From assembly GCF_018398335.1 (NCBI RefSeq), contig NZ_JAHBRX010000001.1, positions 3,712,001-3,776,000 of the forward strand: 64,000 nt of DNA. Reading direction: 5' to 3'. This document shows positions 1 through 9,351 of this stretch, in pieces. This DNA is from Chelatococcus sp. HY11 (GTDB taxonomy: Bacteria; Pseudomonadota; Alphaproteobacteria; Rhizobiales; Beijerinckiaceae). The position numbers were made by a program, and so were the translations under genes. The notes under the pieces were generated by a model. That model did not search any database. It was not told where the DNA came from and worked only from the letters and a program-made list of their open reading frames with translations. The first letter of the stretch is position 1. The number at the start of each line of letters is the position of its first letter.

Positions 1-354
1 GCGCTTGTAATCGCCGGAATTGACGATGCGGCACCCACCGGCCTCGATGAGGATCTGAGCGGAGCCGAGCACATGGCCGGCCGGGTAGAAGGTGACCGTC
101 ACGTCGCCGAGGCGCATGGATTCGCCGAGAACGGCCGTCTGTTGCGTGGCACAGAAGCCCTCGCCGCATCTGACTGCCATGATGGCGAGCGTTTCCGACG
201 TCGCGAGGACAGCGCCATGGCCCGGCCGTGCATGGTCGGAATGGCCATGGGTGATCAAGGCGCGGGGCACTGGCCGCAGCGGATCGATGTGGAAATCGCC
301 GGGTGGGCAGTAAAGCCCGGCGGGCGTGAGGGTGAGAATGTCGGTTGGGCGCAT
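1..354 (-). CDS. ligase-associated DNA exonuclease, N-terminal part (runs off window)
   Basis: This leftward gene starts at ATG 354 and runs off the left edge, leaving 118 codons. A GGGAG ribosome site lies just upstream of the ATG. The translation holds the metallo-beta-lactamase metal motif HGHSDHAR near residue 36 and a later PAGHVLGSAQ segment, as in beta-CASP-like nucleases. The family is the exonuclease of the cluster that also contains an ATP-dependent DNA ligase, a DEXH helicase and the PdeM endonuclease. The latter two lie divergently just to the right, which supports the call. The ligase gene would be expected further left, outside the window. A role in DNA damage repair is known for such clusters; the substrate here is inferred. 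Confidence 0.85.
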   Translation of the reverse strand, partial: MRPTDILTLTPAGLYCPPGDFHIDPLRPVPRALITHGHSDHARPGHGAVLATSETLAIMAVRCGEGFCATQQTAVLGESMRLGDVTVTFYPAGHVLGSAQILIEAGGCRIVNSGDYKR

Positions 355-504
355 GCTCCCTGAAAGATAAGTCTTTATATGGCCATGCACAGGGGGGCCG
401 GTTCATCGTCCCGTGAGTGGCGCGCGAGGCGCTTTGGAACGACAGCAATGGCTTCCCTTCCCGGCGCTCGCGCCACCGGGAATGACATGAGGGAACTGCT
501 GCCC

Positions 505-618
505 TTCACCTCGCCCCAGCGGGGAGAGGTCGCGCCGCAGGCGCGGGTGAGGGGACGCCCTGCTGTCAACGATCGCCCCCTCACCCCAGCCCTCTCCCCG
601 CCCGGGGAGAGGGAGAGC
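505..618. repeat. GC-rich intergenic inverted repeat (REP-like)
   Basis: The intergenic stretch between the divergent repair genes carries two related GC-rich units. One is near 505-560 (CTCGCCCCAGCGGGGAGAGG followed by a small GCGCC/GGCGC hairpin). The other is near 580-615 (CTCTCCCCGCCCGGGGAGAG). Each can fold on itself, and the two units are roughly inverted to each other. This looks like the dispersed palindromic repeats common between genes in Hyphomicrobiales. No coding sequence is supported here. The effect on transcription of the flanking genes is unknown. Confidence 0.6.
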
Positions 619-695
619 CGCGCTAGTCCCGACGGGATGAAGATGCTTCTCCAAATCCGCGTACACTTTTCGGCGCAATGCACTAGATTGGGTCC

Positions 696-3194
696 GTGCC
701 CGATGCGCCGCCCATATTCCCTTTGCCGGAGCCTTTTGCCGGCTGGTTCGCCGCGCGAGGCTGGACACCGCGCGTCCATCAGCTCGAACTTCTGGCCAAG
801 GCCGAGGCCGGCCGCTCGGCGCTGCTCGTCGCGCCGACGGGCGCCGGCAAGACGCTCGCCGGCTTTCTGCCGAGCCTGGTCGAACTCACCGCGCGCGGCA
901 CGCATCCTGATGTCTCCCGCGGCATCCACACGCTCTACATCTCGCCCTTGAAGGCGCTTGCCGTCGACATCGCCCGCAACCTGGAAACCCCCGCGCGCGA
1001 GATGGGGCTGCCGGTCAGGATCGAGACACGCACGGGTGACACTCCCGCCCACAAGCGCGCGCGCCAGATCGAGCGGCCACCGGACATTCTCCTGACGACG
1101 CCGGAGCAACTGGCGCTTCTTCTTGCCCACCGGGAATCCGAGGCGTTTTTCTCTGGCCTGAAGCGCGTGGTGCTCGATGAATTGCACGCGCTCGTCACCT
1201 CCAAGCGCGGCGACCTGCTGTCGCTTGGTCTTGCGCGGCTTGGCCGGCTCGCGCCGGACCTGACCGCGGTCGGCCTGTCCGCCACGGTGCGGGAGCCGGA
1301 GGTGCTCGCCCGCTACCTGCCGGGGCGGGAAGCGGCCGACATCGTCGTGGTCAGGGGTGGCGCGCAACCCGAGATCGGTATCCTGGCGACCAAGGTCTCG
1401 CCGCCGCTCGCCGGCCACACCGCCGCCCACGCCATGCGCGAGGTCTATGCAGCGATCCGCGACCACAAGCTCAGCCTGGTGTTCGTGAACACCCGGATGC
1501 AGGCGGAGTTCCTGTTCCAGGAACTCTGGCACATGAACGACGACAACCTCGCCATCGCGCTCCATCATGGCTCGCTCGACGTTGGCCAACGCCGCCGTGT
1601 CGAGGAGGCGATGGCGGCGGGCCAGCTGAAGGCCGTCGTCTGCACCTCGACGCTCGATCTTGGCATCGACTGGGGCGACGTCGATCTCGTCATCAATGTC
1701 GGCGCTCCGAAGGGGGCGAGCCGTCTGATGCAGCGGATCGGCCGCGCCAACCACAGGCTCGACGAGCCATCTGCGGCGGTCCTCGTGCCCTCGAACCGCT
1801 TCGAGGTGCTGGAATGCCGGGCGGCGCTCGACGCCGTGGCGGAGGCCGCGCAGGATACGCCGGATGCGCGCACCGGGGCGCTCGACGTACTGGCCCAGCA
1901 TATACTCGGCATGGCCTGCGGCGCCCCCTTCGCGACTGACGCGCTCTACGACGAGGTGCGGCAGGCCGCTCCTTATGCCGGCCTCAGCCGCCCCGATTTC
2001 GATGCGACCGTCGCTTTCGTGGCGACCGGTGGCTACGCGCTCAAGAGCTACGAGCGCTTCGCCAAGATCGCCCGGGGGCGGGACGGGCTGTGGCGCGTCG
2101 CCAATCCCCGCGTCGCCCAGCAGTATCGCCTGAACGTCGGCACCATCGTCGAGGCGTCGATGCTCAAGGTGCGTGTCTCCAAGCCGCGCCGTGGCGTCCA
2201 GCCTACCCAGGGCTGGATGCGGGGTGGGCGCGTGCTTGGCGAGGTCGAGGAGTATTTCGCGGAGGGCCTGTCGCCCGGCGATACTTTCGTCTTCGCAGGC
2301 GAAGTGCTTCGCTTCGACGCCATTGTCGAAAACGAGGTGATCGCCCAGCGTACCGCGCCCGGCACGGACCCCAAGATCCCGTCCTATGAGGGCGGCAAGT
2401 TCCCGCTCTCGACCTTTCTCGCGGATCGGGTGCGCGCCATGCTGGCGACGCCAGAGGACTGGCATCGCTTGCCGAGCCCCGTGGCGAACTGGCTGGAGGG
2501 CCAGAGGCTGATGTCGCGACTGCCCGGCCGCGAGGGGCTCCTGGTGGAGACCTTTCCACGCGCGGGGCGGCATTTTCTCGTCTGCTACCCCTTCGAGGGG
2601 CGGTTGGCGCATCAGACGCTCGGCATGCTGCTGACGCGCCGGCTGGAACGGGCGCGCCTCAACCCGCTCGGCTTCGTCGCCAACGACTATGGCCTCGCCG
2701 CCTGGTGCCTGTCGGATATCGACGCGGCCATCGCCTCGGACCGCCTGTCGATCAATGGTCTCTTCGGCCAGGACATGTTGGGTGACGACCTGGAGGAATG
2801 GCTGGCCGAATCGGCGCTGATGAAACGCAGCTTCCGGCAATGCGCCATCATCGCCGGCCTGATCGAGCGGCGTTTTCCCGCGCAGGAGAAGTCGCAGCGT
2901 CAGGTCACCATGTCGACCGATCTCGTCTATGACGTGCTGCGCCGGCACGAGCCGCAGCACCTGCTGCTGCGGGCGGCGCGGGCGGACGCGGCCACCGGCC
3001 TCCTTGACCTCGCGCGCCTCGCCGGCATGCTGGGGCGCATCGAAGGCCGAATCACGCATCAGCCGCTAGAGCGGCTTTCGCCGCTCTCGATCGCGGTCAT
3101 GCTGGAAATCGGCCGCGAGCTGGTCTACGGCGAAGCCTCCGAGACGATCCTCGCGGACGCCGAGGCGAGTCTTATCGAGGAGGCCATGGGATGA
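696..3194 (+). CDS. ligase-associated DNA damage response DEXH box helicase (Lhr-like)
   Basis: The product is 832 aa, a superfamily 2 ATP-dependent helicase of the Lhr type. Visible motifs are Walker A APTGAGKT (about residue 48), the DEXH box as DELH (about 160), motif III LSAT, and the C-terminal helicase block with HHGSLD, TSTLDLGIDWG and QRIGRANHR. The rest matches the long Lhr C-terminal region in length. The start is GTG 696; no other in-frame start fits the conserved N-terminus. It lies divergently from the exonuclease and directly before pdeM, the usual arrangement of the ligase-associated repair cluster. It probably unwinds DNA at lesions processed by the partner nucleases and ligase; that role is inferred from the family. 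Confidence 0.9.
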   Translation: MPDAPPIFPLPEPFAGWFAARGWTPRVHQLELLAKAEAGRSALLVAPTGAGKTLAGFLPSLVELTARGTHPDVSRGIHTLYISPLKALAVDIARNLETPAREMGLPVRIETRTGDTPAHKRARQIERPPDILLTTPEQLALLLAHRESEAFFSGLKRVVLDELHALVTSKRGDLLSLGLARLGRLAPDLTAVGLSATVREPEVLARYLPGREAADIVVVRGGAQPEIGILATKVSPPLAGHTAAHAMREVYAAIRDHKLSLVFVNTRMQAEFLFQELWHMNDDNLAIALHHGSLDVGQRRRVEEAMAAGQLKAVVCTSTLDLGIDWGDVDLVINVGAPKGASRLMQRIGRANHRLDEPSAAVLVPSNRFEVLECRAALDAVAEAAQDTPDARTGALDVLAQHILGMACGAPFATDALYDEVRQAAPYAGLSRPDFDATVAFVATGGYALKSYERFAKIARGRDGLWRVANPRVAQQYRLNVGTIVEASMLKVRVSKPRRGVQPTQGWMRGGRVLGEVEEYFAEGLSPGDTFVFAGEVLRFDAIVENEVIAQRTAPGTDPKIPSYEGGKFPLSTFLADRVRAMLATPEDWHRLPSPVANWLEGQRLMSRLPGREGLLVETFPRAGRHFLVCYPFEGRLAHQTLGMLLTRRLERARLNPLGFVANDYGLAAWCLSDIDAAIASDRLSINGLFGQDMLGDDLEEWLAESALMKRSFRQCAIIAGLIERRFPAQEKSQRQVTMSTDLVYDVLRRHEPQHLLLRAARADAATGLLDLARLAGMLGRIEGRITHQPLERLSPLSIAVMLEIGRELVYGEASETILADAEASLIEEAMG

Positions 3195-3259
3195 TCTTCG
3201 GGGATGACCTTCGGGGGTGATCTCCGGCCGCAACGGATGGGCGAGACGCTGATTTGAGC

Positions 3260-3985
3260 ATGGTGGTGGCGAGAGATGACGTCGATGTCGCCGGGCGGGA
3301 AGCCGCAGGCTCGCTGTTGCTTGGCCAGCATACCGCCACGGCTGATCCGAGTGGGGCGCTCCTCCTGCGTGAGGAGCGCATGCTCGTGGTGGCGGATTTG
3401 CACCTCGAGAAGGGCTCCTCGTATGCGCGGCGCCGCATCTTCCTGCCGCCTTACGACACCCGGGCGACGCTGGAGCGGCTGGCGGCGGTCATCGACTCGC
3501 ATGCGCCGCGCATCGTTGTCGCCCTTGGCGACAGCTTCCACGACGACGGCGGAGGCGGAAGGCTCGATGCAGGCGACCGTGAACGGCTCGCGGCGTTGCA
3601 GCGTGGCCGCCAGTGGATCTGGATTACTGGAAATCATGATCCCTCACCACCGGTCGGGGTCGGCGGCGACGTGGTCACGGAGATGTCCGCCGGCGGAATG
3701 GCCTTGCGGCATATTCCCGGCAGCGCCCCGGATTGCCGCGCGGCGTTCGAGCTTGCCGGCCACCTCCATCCCGTCGCGAAAGTGGCATCGCGTGGCCAGG
3801 TCGTCCGCCGTCGCTGCTTTGCCTTGGGGCCCGGGCGCTGCGTCCTGCCGGCCTTCGGCGCCTATGCGGGCGGGCTGAATGTGCGTGATGAGGTCTTCGC
3901 GCCGCTCTTTCCGAAAGGGATGACGGCCCATGTGCTCGGGCGCCGCACCTTCGCCATCGCTTCGCCGCAGCTGCTGCCGGATTGA
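3260..3985 (+). CDS. pdeM: ligase-associated DNA damage response endonuclease PdeM
   Basis: This calcineurin-like metallophosphoesterase of about 241 aa shows the full metal-binding set: DLHLEKG, GDSFHD, GNHDP and GHLHP. These are the signatures of PdeM, the nuclease of the helicase-ligase-exonuclease repair module. It follows the helicase by about 65 bp on the same strand, so the two are probably co-transcribed. ATG 3260 is chosen; an in-frame TTG two codons upstream (3254) is possible. The chemistry, metal-dependent phosphodiester cleavage, is established for the fold; the substrate is inferred. Confidence 0.88.
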   Translation: MVVARDDVDVAGREAAGSLLLGQHTATADPSGALLLREERMLVVADLHLEKGSSYARRRIFLPPYDTRATLERLAAVIDSHAPRIVVALGDSFHDDGGGGRLDAGDRERLAALQRGRQWIWITGNHDPSPPVGVGGDVVTEMSAGGMALRHIPGSAPDCRAAFELAGHLHPVAKVASRGQVVRRRCFALGPGRCVLPAFGAYAGGLNVRDEVFAPLFPKGMTAHVLGRRTFAIASPQLLPD

Positions 3986-4042
3986 GACCATCACGCCGAA
4001 AGGTGGATGCCGGTCTCCGGACGAGAGCGATGCCGAAGATCG

Positions 4043-4801
4043 TCACTCGCGACGGAAGACGACCGTGGCGAGCCAGCCCAGGAAGAGCGCGCTCGCGGCG
4101 GCGATGAGACCGTAGACGAACCCATAGTCGCGGGCGAGAACGACGGTCGCCTGTTCAAAGCCCGTTTTCTCAACTTCGAAATTCGTGGATTGCCGCGAGA
4201 GCGCGATACCGTCGGACAAAAGGACAGTCTCGACCTCATAGAGGCCCGTCGGTGCGATCGCGGGCAGTTCGATCTTCGCACGAAACAGGTTCTGCGTCAG
4301 GAAGACGACGCCCTCGGGATCTTCCTGGAAGAGGTTCTGCTGGCGGCGCAGACGGATGAAGGCGTCGATGAAGTCCTCGCCCATGATGTTCGCGCCGGGA
4401 AGAGGCGATGCGAACTCCGCTTGAAGCCCCAGCTTCAGCCGTTCTCGCACGGGCTCTCCCGCGATGTCGTTGATCGCGCGCGAGCTCACGACGGCGAGAT
4501 AAACCGGTTGGTCGACGAAACGGCGCTGCCCACGGGTGATCCAGAGCGGGCCGAGCGGCTCCTTCTCGCGCACCAGCGCCGTGCGCCGGGGGCCGCGCAC
4601 CGTGACGACCAGATCATAGGGCGCGGCGCGCGTCGTCGTGCGCGCGTCCCGCTCGATCGAGCCGAACAGGACGAGGGATGCGCCGGTGTAGTTGGAGTTG
4701 ATGGCGACGCGATAGGTCGACAGGGAGGTGACGAGCGTCTCCGCCATCACCGGCGCCATGCTGGCGAGACAAGCGAGAAGGGCCAGCGCGCACCGTTTCA
4801 T
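4043..4801 (-). CDS. TIGR02186 family protein, TauE-associated membrane-anchored protein
   Basis: The product is 252 aa. It begins with a Sec signal peptide (MKRCALALLACLASMAPVMA) and ends with one transmembrane helix near the C-terminus (YGLIAAASALFLGWLATVVF) and a short basic tail. Most of the protein should therefore sit in the periplasm. The ATG at 4801 overlaps the TGA of the upstream TauE gene by one base (TGATG), so translation is probably coupled. Proteins of this family commonly neighbour TauE/SafE exporters, but their biochemical role is unknown. The same frame stays open far upstream through the TauE gene, but that extension is not coding. Confidence 0.82.
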   Translation of the reverse strand: MKRCALALLACLASMAPVMAETLVTSLSTYRVAINSNYTGASLVLFGSIERDARTTTRAAPYDLVVTVRGPRRTALVREKEPLGPLWITRGQRRFVDQPVYLAVVSSRAINDIAGEPVRERLKLGLQAEFASPLPGANIMGEDFIDAFIRLRRQQNLFQEDPEGVVFLTQNLFRAKIELPAIAPTGLYEVETVLLSDGIALSRQSTNFEVEKTGFEQATVVLARDYGFVYGLIAAASALFLGWLATVVFRRE

Positions 4802-5721
4802 CAATTGTCCAGCGTCACGATGGAAAAGGTCTCGTCGGGCTTCAGGATGATGTCGCCCGCAAAGCGGACGCCGACGCCGAGGATGAGGATCGCGAGCATG
4901 AGGCGGAAGGCATCGCCGCGCAGGTTGCGTCCGACGATCGCTCCGAATTGCGCGCCGACGACGCCGCCGACGATGAGGAGCAGCGCCAGGACCAGATCGA
5001 CCGAATGGTTCGAGGTGGCGTGCATGATCGTCGCCGCCACCATCGTGAGCAGGATCTGGAACAGTGAGGTGCCCACGACGACGGCGGCGGGGATGCGGAA
5101 CAGGTAGATCAGGGCCGGAACGGCGATGAAGCCGCCGCCGATGCCGAGGACGGCGCCGATGAAGGCGATCAGGAGCGCGAGCAGCGCCAGCGGTATGATG
5201 CTGCCGTAGAGCTTGGACTGGTGAAAGCGCATCTTCAGCGGCAGGCCGAGATACCACGGGTGTTCGCCGGGCCGGCGCGGCGGCCGTCTGATGCCCTTGC
5301 GAGTGAGCCACATGGCGCGCAGGCTCTCGAAGAGCATCAGCCCACCGATCACGCCGAAGAGCACGACATAGGCGATGGCGATGATGACATCGAGCTGGCC
5401 AAGCCGCCGCATCACATTGAAAAACCACACGCCGAGCACGGTGCCGATGAGGCCGCCTGCAGCCAGAACGAGGCCGAGCTTCACGTCCACCGCGCGTCGG
5501 CGCCAATAGCCGATGGAGCCGGTCATCGAGGACGCGGCGATCTGGGCGGCCTGGGTGGCGACCGCGATGGCGGTGGGAATACCGATGAAAATGAGCAGCG
5601 GCGTCATCACGAAGCCGCCGCCGACGCCGAAGAGGCCTGAAATGAAGCCGACGCCGCCGCCCATTGCCAGCAGCAGCAACCAGTTCACCGAGACATCGGC
5701 GATGGGAAGATAGATCTGCAC
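4801..5721 (-). CDS. sulfite exporter TauE/SafE family protein
   Basis: The product is a 306-aa polytopic inner-membrane protein. Two glycine-rich half-repeats are visible: GGGVGFISGLFGVGGGFVMTP near the N-terminus and AFIGAVLGIGGGFIAVPALI in the middle. This is the internal duplication typical of TauE/SafE (DUF81) transporters. They export sulfite, organosulfonates or related small anions; the substrate here cannot be told. It is the first gene of a two-gene operon with the TIGR02186 protein. Confidence 0.88.
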   Translation of the reverse strand: MQIYLPIADVSVNWLLLLAMGGGVGFISGLFGVGGGFVMTPLLIFIGIPTAIAVATQAAQIAASSMTGSIGYWRRRAVDVKLGLVLAAGGLIGTVLGVWFFNVMRRLGQLDVIIAIAYVVLFGVIGGLMLFESLRAMWLTRKGIRRPPRRPGEHPWYLGLPLKMRFHQSKLYGSIIPLALLALLIAFIGAVLGIGGGFIAVPALIYLFRIPAAVVVGTSLFQILLTMVAATIMHATSNHSVDLVLALLLIVGGVVGAQFGAIVGRNLRGDAFRLMLAILILGVGVRFAGDIILKPDETFSIVTLDN

Positions 5722-5877
5722 GACGCGCCTTACACAAAAGGATCAGCACATACGACAAAGCGCCGGCATCGCATGAACGATGCCGGTCCAACACTACGGC
5801 GCATAGTCCTTAGAGAATTCTCGGTCCACCCCTTGGATATGCGTTTTACCAGATGGTTACGCCCACGGAACGAAAGG

Positions 5878-8800
5878 TCAACCTCGTGTTTTCGCTTTGG
5901 CGGCCGCGCCTGCGTCTCCGGTCGTGTTCTTCGGAAGCGCAGGCCTGTTCCATTCCGGGGCCACTTCGACACTATTGACGGCCGGGTCCGGGGTCTTCGC
6001 GACCCATTGCTCGGCGGCCGCGCGTGCCAGCGTGAGATCGGTGGGGGACAGGCGAGCGCCGACGCTGTCGCGTTTCTCGGCGGCGTCCGCGTCGCCGTGA
6101 TCAGCCAGAACGGCGAACCAAGTGTAGGATTGCACGAGGTCGGGATCCATCCCGAGGCCACGCGCTGCGAGGATCGCCAGGTTGAACTGGCTGTCGCGGA
6201 TGCCGAGCTCAGCCGCCTTGCGGAACCATTTCACGGCCGTCGGGTAGTCCGGCTTGCCACTGACGCCTTCTGCGTAGAGAACGGCCAGGTTGTGCATGGC
6301 TTTCGCGTTGCCGGCCTCGGCGGCGCGCTGATACCATTCACGCGCCTTGGCAAGGTCGCGATCGACACCGAAGCCCTTCTCATAATGGTTGGCGATACGA
6401 TACTGGGCCGGCGCGAAACCTGCTTCCGCCTGGATCTCGAATAGCCGGGCGGCGCTCTTCATGTCCCGCGGGATGCCGCGCCCCTCGGCCAACCGCGACG
6501 CCAGCTCATAGACCGCCGACGCGTTGCCTTTCTCTGCGGCCTGCCGCAGTGCATCCGGGCCGATGTTGACGGGTATGCCCGCCAGCATGTCCTTGGGCAG
6601 AACGGTGGTTATCTCGCGCGGCTTTGCCGTTTCGGGCGCCACGGCTTCAGGTGTGAAGGGGCTTTGGGCGGGGAACAGGGGCGCCATCGGCACGGTGCCG
6701 ACCTGGACGGACTTGCCGGTATCGGCAACGGTCGCCTCTGGGACCGGCTTGATGGAGCCGGTGGTCACCGAGGCATCTGAGTTGGCGGCTTGATTGGCCG
6801 ATGGCTGCGCCAGGGGATTGACGAAATCTTTCAGTCCGAGCGGCTGGCCCGATTGAGCGGGGCTCGCCGCCGGGACGTCCGCCATCTGCGTGCTCGGCGG
6901 CAGGGCAGCCGGCTGCTGAGTATTGGTGTTGTGAGGCTTGGCCTGAGCAAGGCTCGATGCATTGGGAGCAGGCTCCGACGGCACCGCGCTATGTTCACCG
7001 AGCGCGATGGGCGCCGTGCCGTCTTTCGAAAGGCGCCCGTACGATACGATGAGTTGCGCCGCGCCGAGAGCGATGACCAGGGCGGCAAGGCCGAAGACCA
7101 GTTTGCGGCGGCGTGTGGAACCGTGGCGCAGGCGCTCGATCAGCGATTCACCTCGTCCGCGCACGATGGCCGCAGCGGCAGCCGCATCGGCCTCGGTTTG
7201 TGCCACGACGGGGGCAGGAGAGGCGGGGAGCGGCTGCTTCGGAGTGGCAGGGGCCACGGTGGCCTGGGAAGCGGTCGCAGGTCCGCCCATTTCCACCGTT
7301 GCCGTCTGCGCGGCCCGGCGCGCGGCGGCGATGAAGCTTGATTTGACGTCCGTCGACGCCACCTCGCCGGCCGGGCGTGCCGGTTCCGTGGCGGGCGGCA
7401 ATGTGACGGCAGAGGGGGCGTCGCGATCAGTCGCCAGGATCTGTGACACCTGCTTCTCGAAGAGCGAGCGCGAAAGGTCCGGCTTGCGGCCGAAACTGCG
7501 TTCGGATTCCATGAGCGCGAGACGCTGCACAACCAGCTCCAGCGTCTGATGCACGGCACTGAGCGTGTCCTGCGTGCGCTCGTTGCTGGCGCTGTGAACA
7601 GACTTGAGGTCGGCGATGTCGGCCTTGAGGCCGCTCATGTCATCCGAGCCATCCCAGATCTTGGCGCCGAGAGCGTCCGTGACCGCGGTGCGTGTCGCGA
7701 ATTCGACAGCCTCCACGGCCTTCTGCTGCAAGCCCTGCACGCGATCGACAAGGCCGACGATGATCGTCTCGAGCTCACCCAGCTTTTTCTCGAGGGTAGC
7801 GTCGGTCAGCTTGCTGCGCAGCGCATCGTCAACGCGATGAGCGAGATGCCCGATCTGCGTTTCGAGCGCATCGAGGCTGTCGGTATCGAGTGCCTTGCCC
7901 TGGTTCGATTCAAGCCGGTCGGCGACAACGGTGAGCAACTGCTCGACACGTCCGAAGTCGCCGGAGAGCTTCGGATGTTCGATGTGAGCGTCGATACGGT
8001 CGAGCCGCTCGATCACGCCGTCGAGCGCGGGGAAACGGCCGGGCACGAGCAGTGCGTCGATCTTCTCCGTCAAGGCCTCGAGCCGTTCCGCGACGTCAAC
8101 CGCGATCCCGCTCGTCGCGGATTGGCTCGCTGGCGTGGCCGACCTGTGTGCGGAGCCGGCCCTGATCTGCGTGGACCGGGCCTTGTCAGTTTCGTCCATA
8201 TCGGCGTCTTCCGTATCCGCCGACATGTCGGCGATGTCCTGCTCGCCTTCTTCAGACAGTCTGGCCTGCCGACGGCGGATCTCGGCGATGGTCGCCGCGA
8301 ATCGATCGATATCCGAATCAACGCCGCCAGGGCGGGTGATGGGTTCATGGAACGGCGTCGTCCCGCGCAGGCTTGCAGCCTTGTGGGCGGAGGCGGTGGG
8401 CTCCTGCTGGCCGCCACCGGTGCTCATTCCGTCGGGGAGATGTCTTGTCGCCTCGCGCCGGGGCGCGATCGCTGCGGTTGCATCCGGCCCAAGCCGAACG
8501 ATGATGTCAGTCAATCGCGTTTCGAGCGTACGCAACATGTCTTCCGCCGCAGTTGCACCGGACGGCGCGATCGCCGCGGTGAGGTACTCCAAACGTTGTT
8601 CAAGCTTCTCGACGGCCGACAGCGTCGGCTGCGCCGCATGCTGGGTATCGAGACGTGTCTCGATGGCGTCGAGGCGCCGGGCGACGTTGTCGAGCAGGTT
8701 TTCGAGGGCGGCGGCCGGACCATGCTGGGCGGCATGTGCATTCCGGGAAGCCTCGGCGGCGCGTGCCTTCAGTGCCGCCGTCTCCAGGGAGAGCCTGTCG

Positions 8801-9000
8801 GCTGCATGCGCAAAGACGTCCTGCGATTCGCTGTCGAAAGAAAAGCGATGGAGCCCGCCGCCGCCTGGCTGGGTTGTTTCCGCGATCATGCTGTTCAGCC
8901 ACGCGCCCAGCGTCATGCCGGCCTTGCGCGCCGCATCCTTCGCAGCCTCGCGGGTTTGCGGATCGATCCCTTTGACGCTCCAGGGAACGTTCTGAGTCAT
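5878..9000 (-). CDS. PodJ-like polar localization protein with Sel1 repeats
   Basis: The product is about 1040 aa when started at ATG 9000; an upstream in-frame ATG at 9072 would add 24 poorly conserved residues. The N-terminus (VPWSVKGIDPQTREAAKDAA) matches the opening segment of PodJ-type alphaproteobacterial polarity factors. Next comes a long region with coiled-coil character and many Glu, Arg and Leu heptads (to about residue 500). A single transmembrane helix lies at about 632-655, followed by a Pro/Ala/Gln-rich linker. About four Sel1-type repeats (A-x-Y/W-x-R-A-A-x-x-G patterns) occupy about 820-980. This gives a cytoplasmic coiled coil and a periplasmic Sel1 domain, the topology known for PodJ. 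A perfect CtrA-type box lies upstream. Confidence 0.8.
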   Translation of the reverse strand: MTQNVPWSVKGIDPQTREAAKDAARKAGMTLGAWLNSMIAETTQPGGGGLHRFSFDSESQDVFAHAADRLSLETAALKARAAEASRNAHAAQHGPAAALENLLDNVARRLDAIETRLDTQHAAQPTLSAVEKLEQRLEYLTAAIAPSGATAAEDMLRTLETRLTDIIVRLGPDATAAIAPRREATRHLPDGMSTGGGQQEPTASAHKAASLRGTTPFHEPITRPGGVDSDIDRFAATIAEIRRRQARLSEEGEQDIADMSADTEDADMDETDKARSTQIRAGSAHRSATPASQSATSGIAVDVAERLEALTEKIDALLVPGRFPALDGVIERLDRIDAHIEHPKLSGDFGRVEQLLTVVADRLESNQGKALDTDSLDALETQIGHLAHRVDDALRSKLTDATLEKKLGELETIIVGLVDRVQGLQQKAVEAVEFATRTAVTDALGAKIWDGSDDMSGLKADIADLKSVHSASNERTQDTLSAVHQTLELVVQRLALMESERSFGRKPDLSRSLFEKQVSQILATDRDAPSAVTLPPATEPARPAGEVASTDVKSSFIAAARRAAQTATVEMGGPATASQATVAPATPKQPLPASPAPVVAQTEADAAAAAAIVRGRGESLIERLRHGSTRRRKLVFGLAALVIALGAAQLIVSYGRLSKDGTAPIALGEHSAVPSEPAPNASSLAQAKPHNTNTQQPAALPPSTQMADVPAASPAQSGQPLGLKDFVNPLAQPSANQAANSDASVTTGSIKPVPEATVADTGKSVQVGTVPMAPLFPAQSPFTPEAVAPETAKPREITTVLPKDMLAGIPVNIGPDALRQAAEKGNASAVYELASRLAEGRGIPRDMKSAARLFEIQAEAGFAPAQYRIANHYEKGFGVDRDLAKAREWYQRAAEAGNAKAMHNLAVLYAEGVSGKPDYPTAVKWFRKAAELGIRDSQFNLAILAARGLGMDPDLVQSYTWFAVLADHGDADAAEKRDSVGARLSPTDLTLARAAAEQWVAKTPDPAVNSVEVAPEWNRPALPKNTTGDAGAAAKAKTRG

Positions 9001-9126
9001 GATCGCGATGGTCCTCGTGCGGTCACGTGCTTTCGCAGACATCTCTCTGAGTTGGGGCCACCGCGACTCCACAAAAGCGGCGGAATCGAAAGTCTGCCTC
9101 GCAAGCTCACTCTTTTCAATTTACGG

Positions 9127-9142
9127 TTAACAACCAGTTAAC
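9127..9142. promoter_or_regulatory. CtrA-type box TTAA-N7-TTAAC upstream of the podJ-like gene
   Basis: The sequence TTAACAACCAGTTAAC fits the CtrA consensus TTAA-N7-TTAAC exactly, and reads as a match on both strands. It lies about 125 bp upstream of the podJ-like start codon. Three GANTC (CcrM-type methylation) sites lie nearby, at about 9064, 9083 and 9143. In Caulobacter, podJ is controlled by the cell-cycle regulators GcrA and CtrA, so this is a plausible cell-cycle switch. Binding is not shown by the sequence alone. Confidence 0.65.
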
Positions 9143-9351
9143 GAATCAAGTGGATGTTTGCACCAAATGGTTGTACCGTCCTGATGTGGCGTATTTTTCC
9201 TGATCAATCTGCGCAACGCGGTGTCTTCCGCCTGTATCCGCTTCACGTAAAATGGAAGCGGATGCATCATTCGTGCGCGCAAAATTGGCAAATGTCGTGA
9301 GTCTTCCTAGCTAACAGATAGCGGGAGGTCCCGACGGGAGGAGACGATATC
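9143..9351. other. intergenic region between podJ-like gene and fad operon
   Basis: Together with 9001-9126 this makes about 350 bp without a gene between divergent operons. Beyond the CtrA-type box, the only clear element is the strong ribosome site (GGGAGGAG) before the acyl-CoA dehydrogenase start. No RNA gene or repeat was recognised. Confidence 0.5.

Noticed and set aside
375-3059. A long open frame (about 890 codons) antisense to the DEXH helicase
   Set aside because: Antisense artefact of high GC; the helicase on the plus strand has all motifs.
4802-5794. Extension of the TIGR02186 frame upstream through the TauE gene
   Set aside because: The extension translates to Arg/His-rich shadow sequence; the real protein starts with a signal peptide at 4801.
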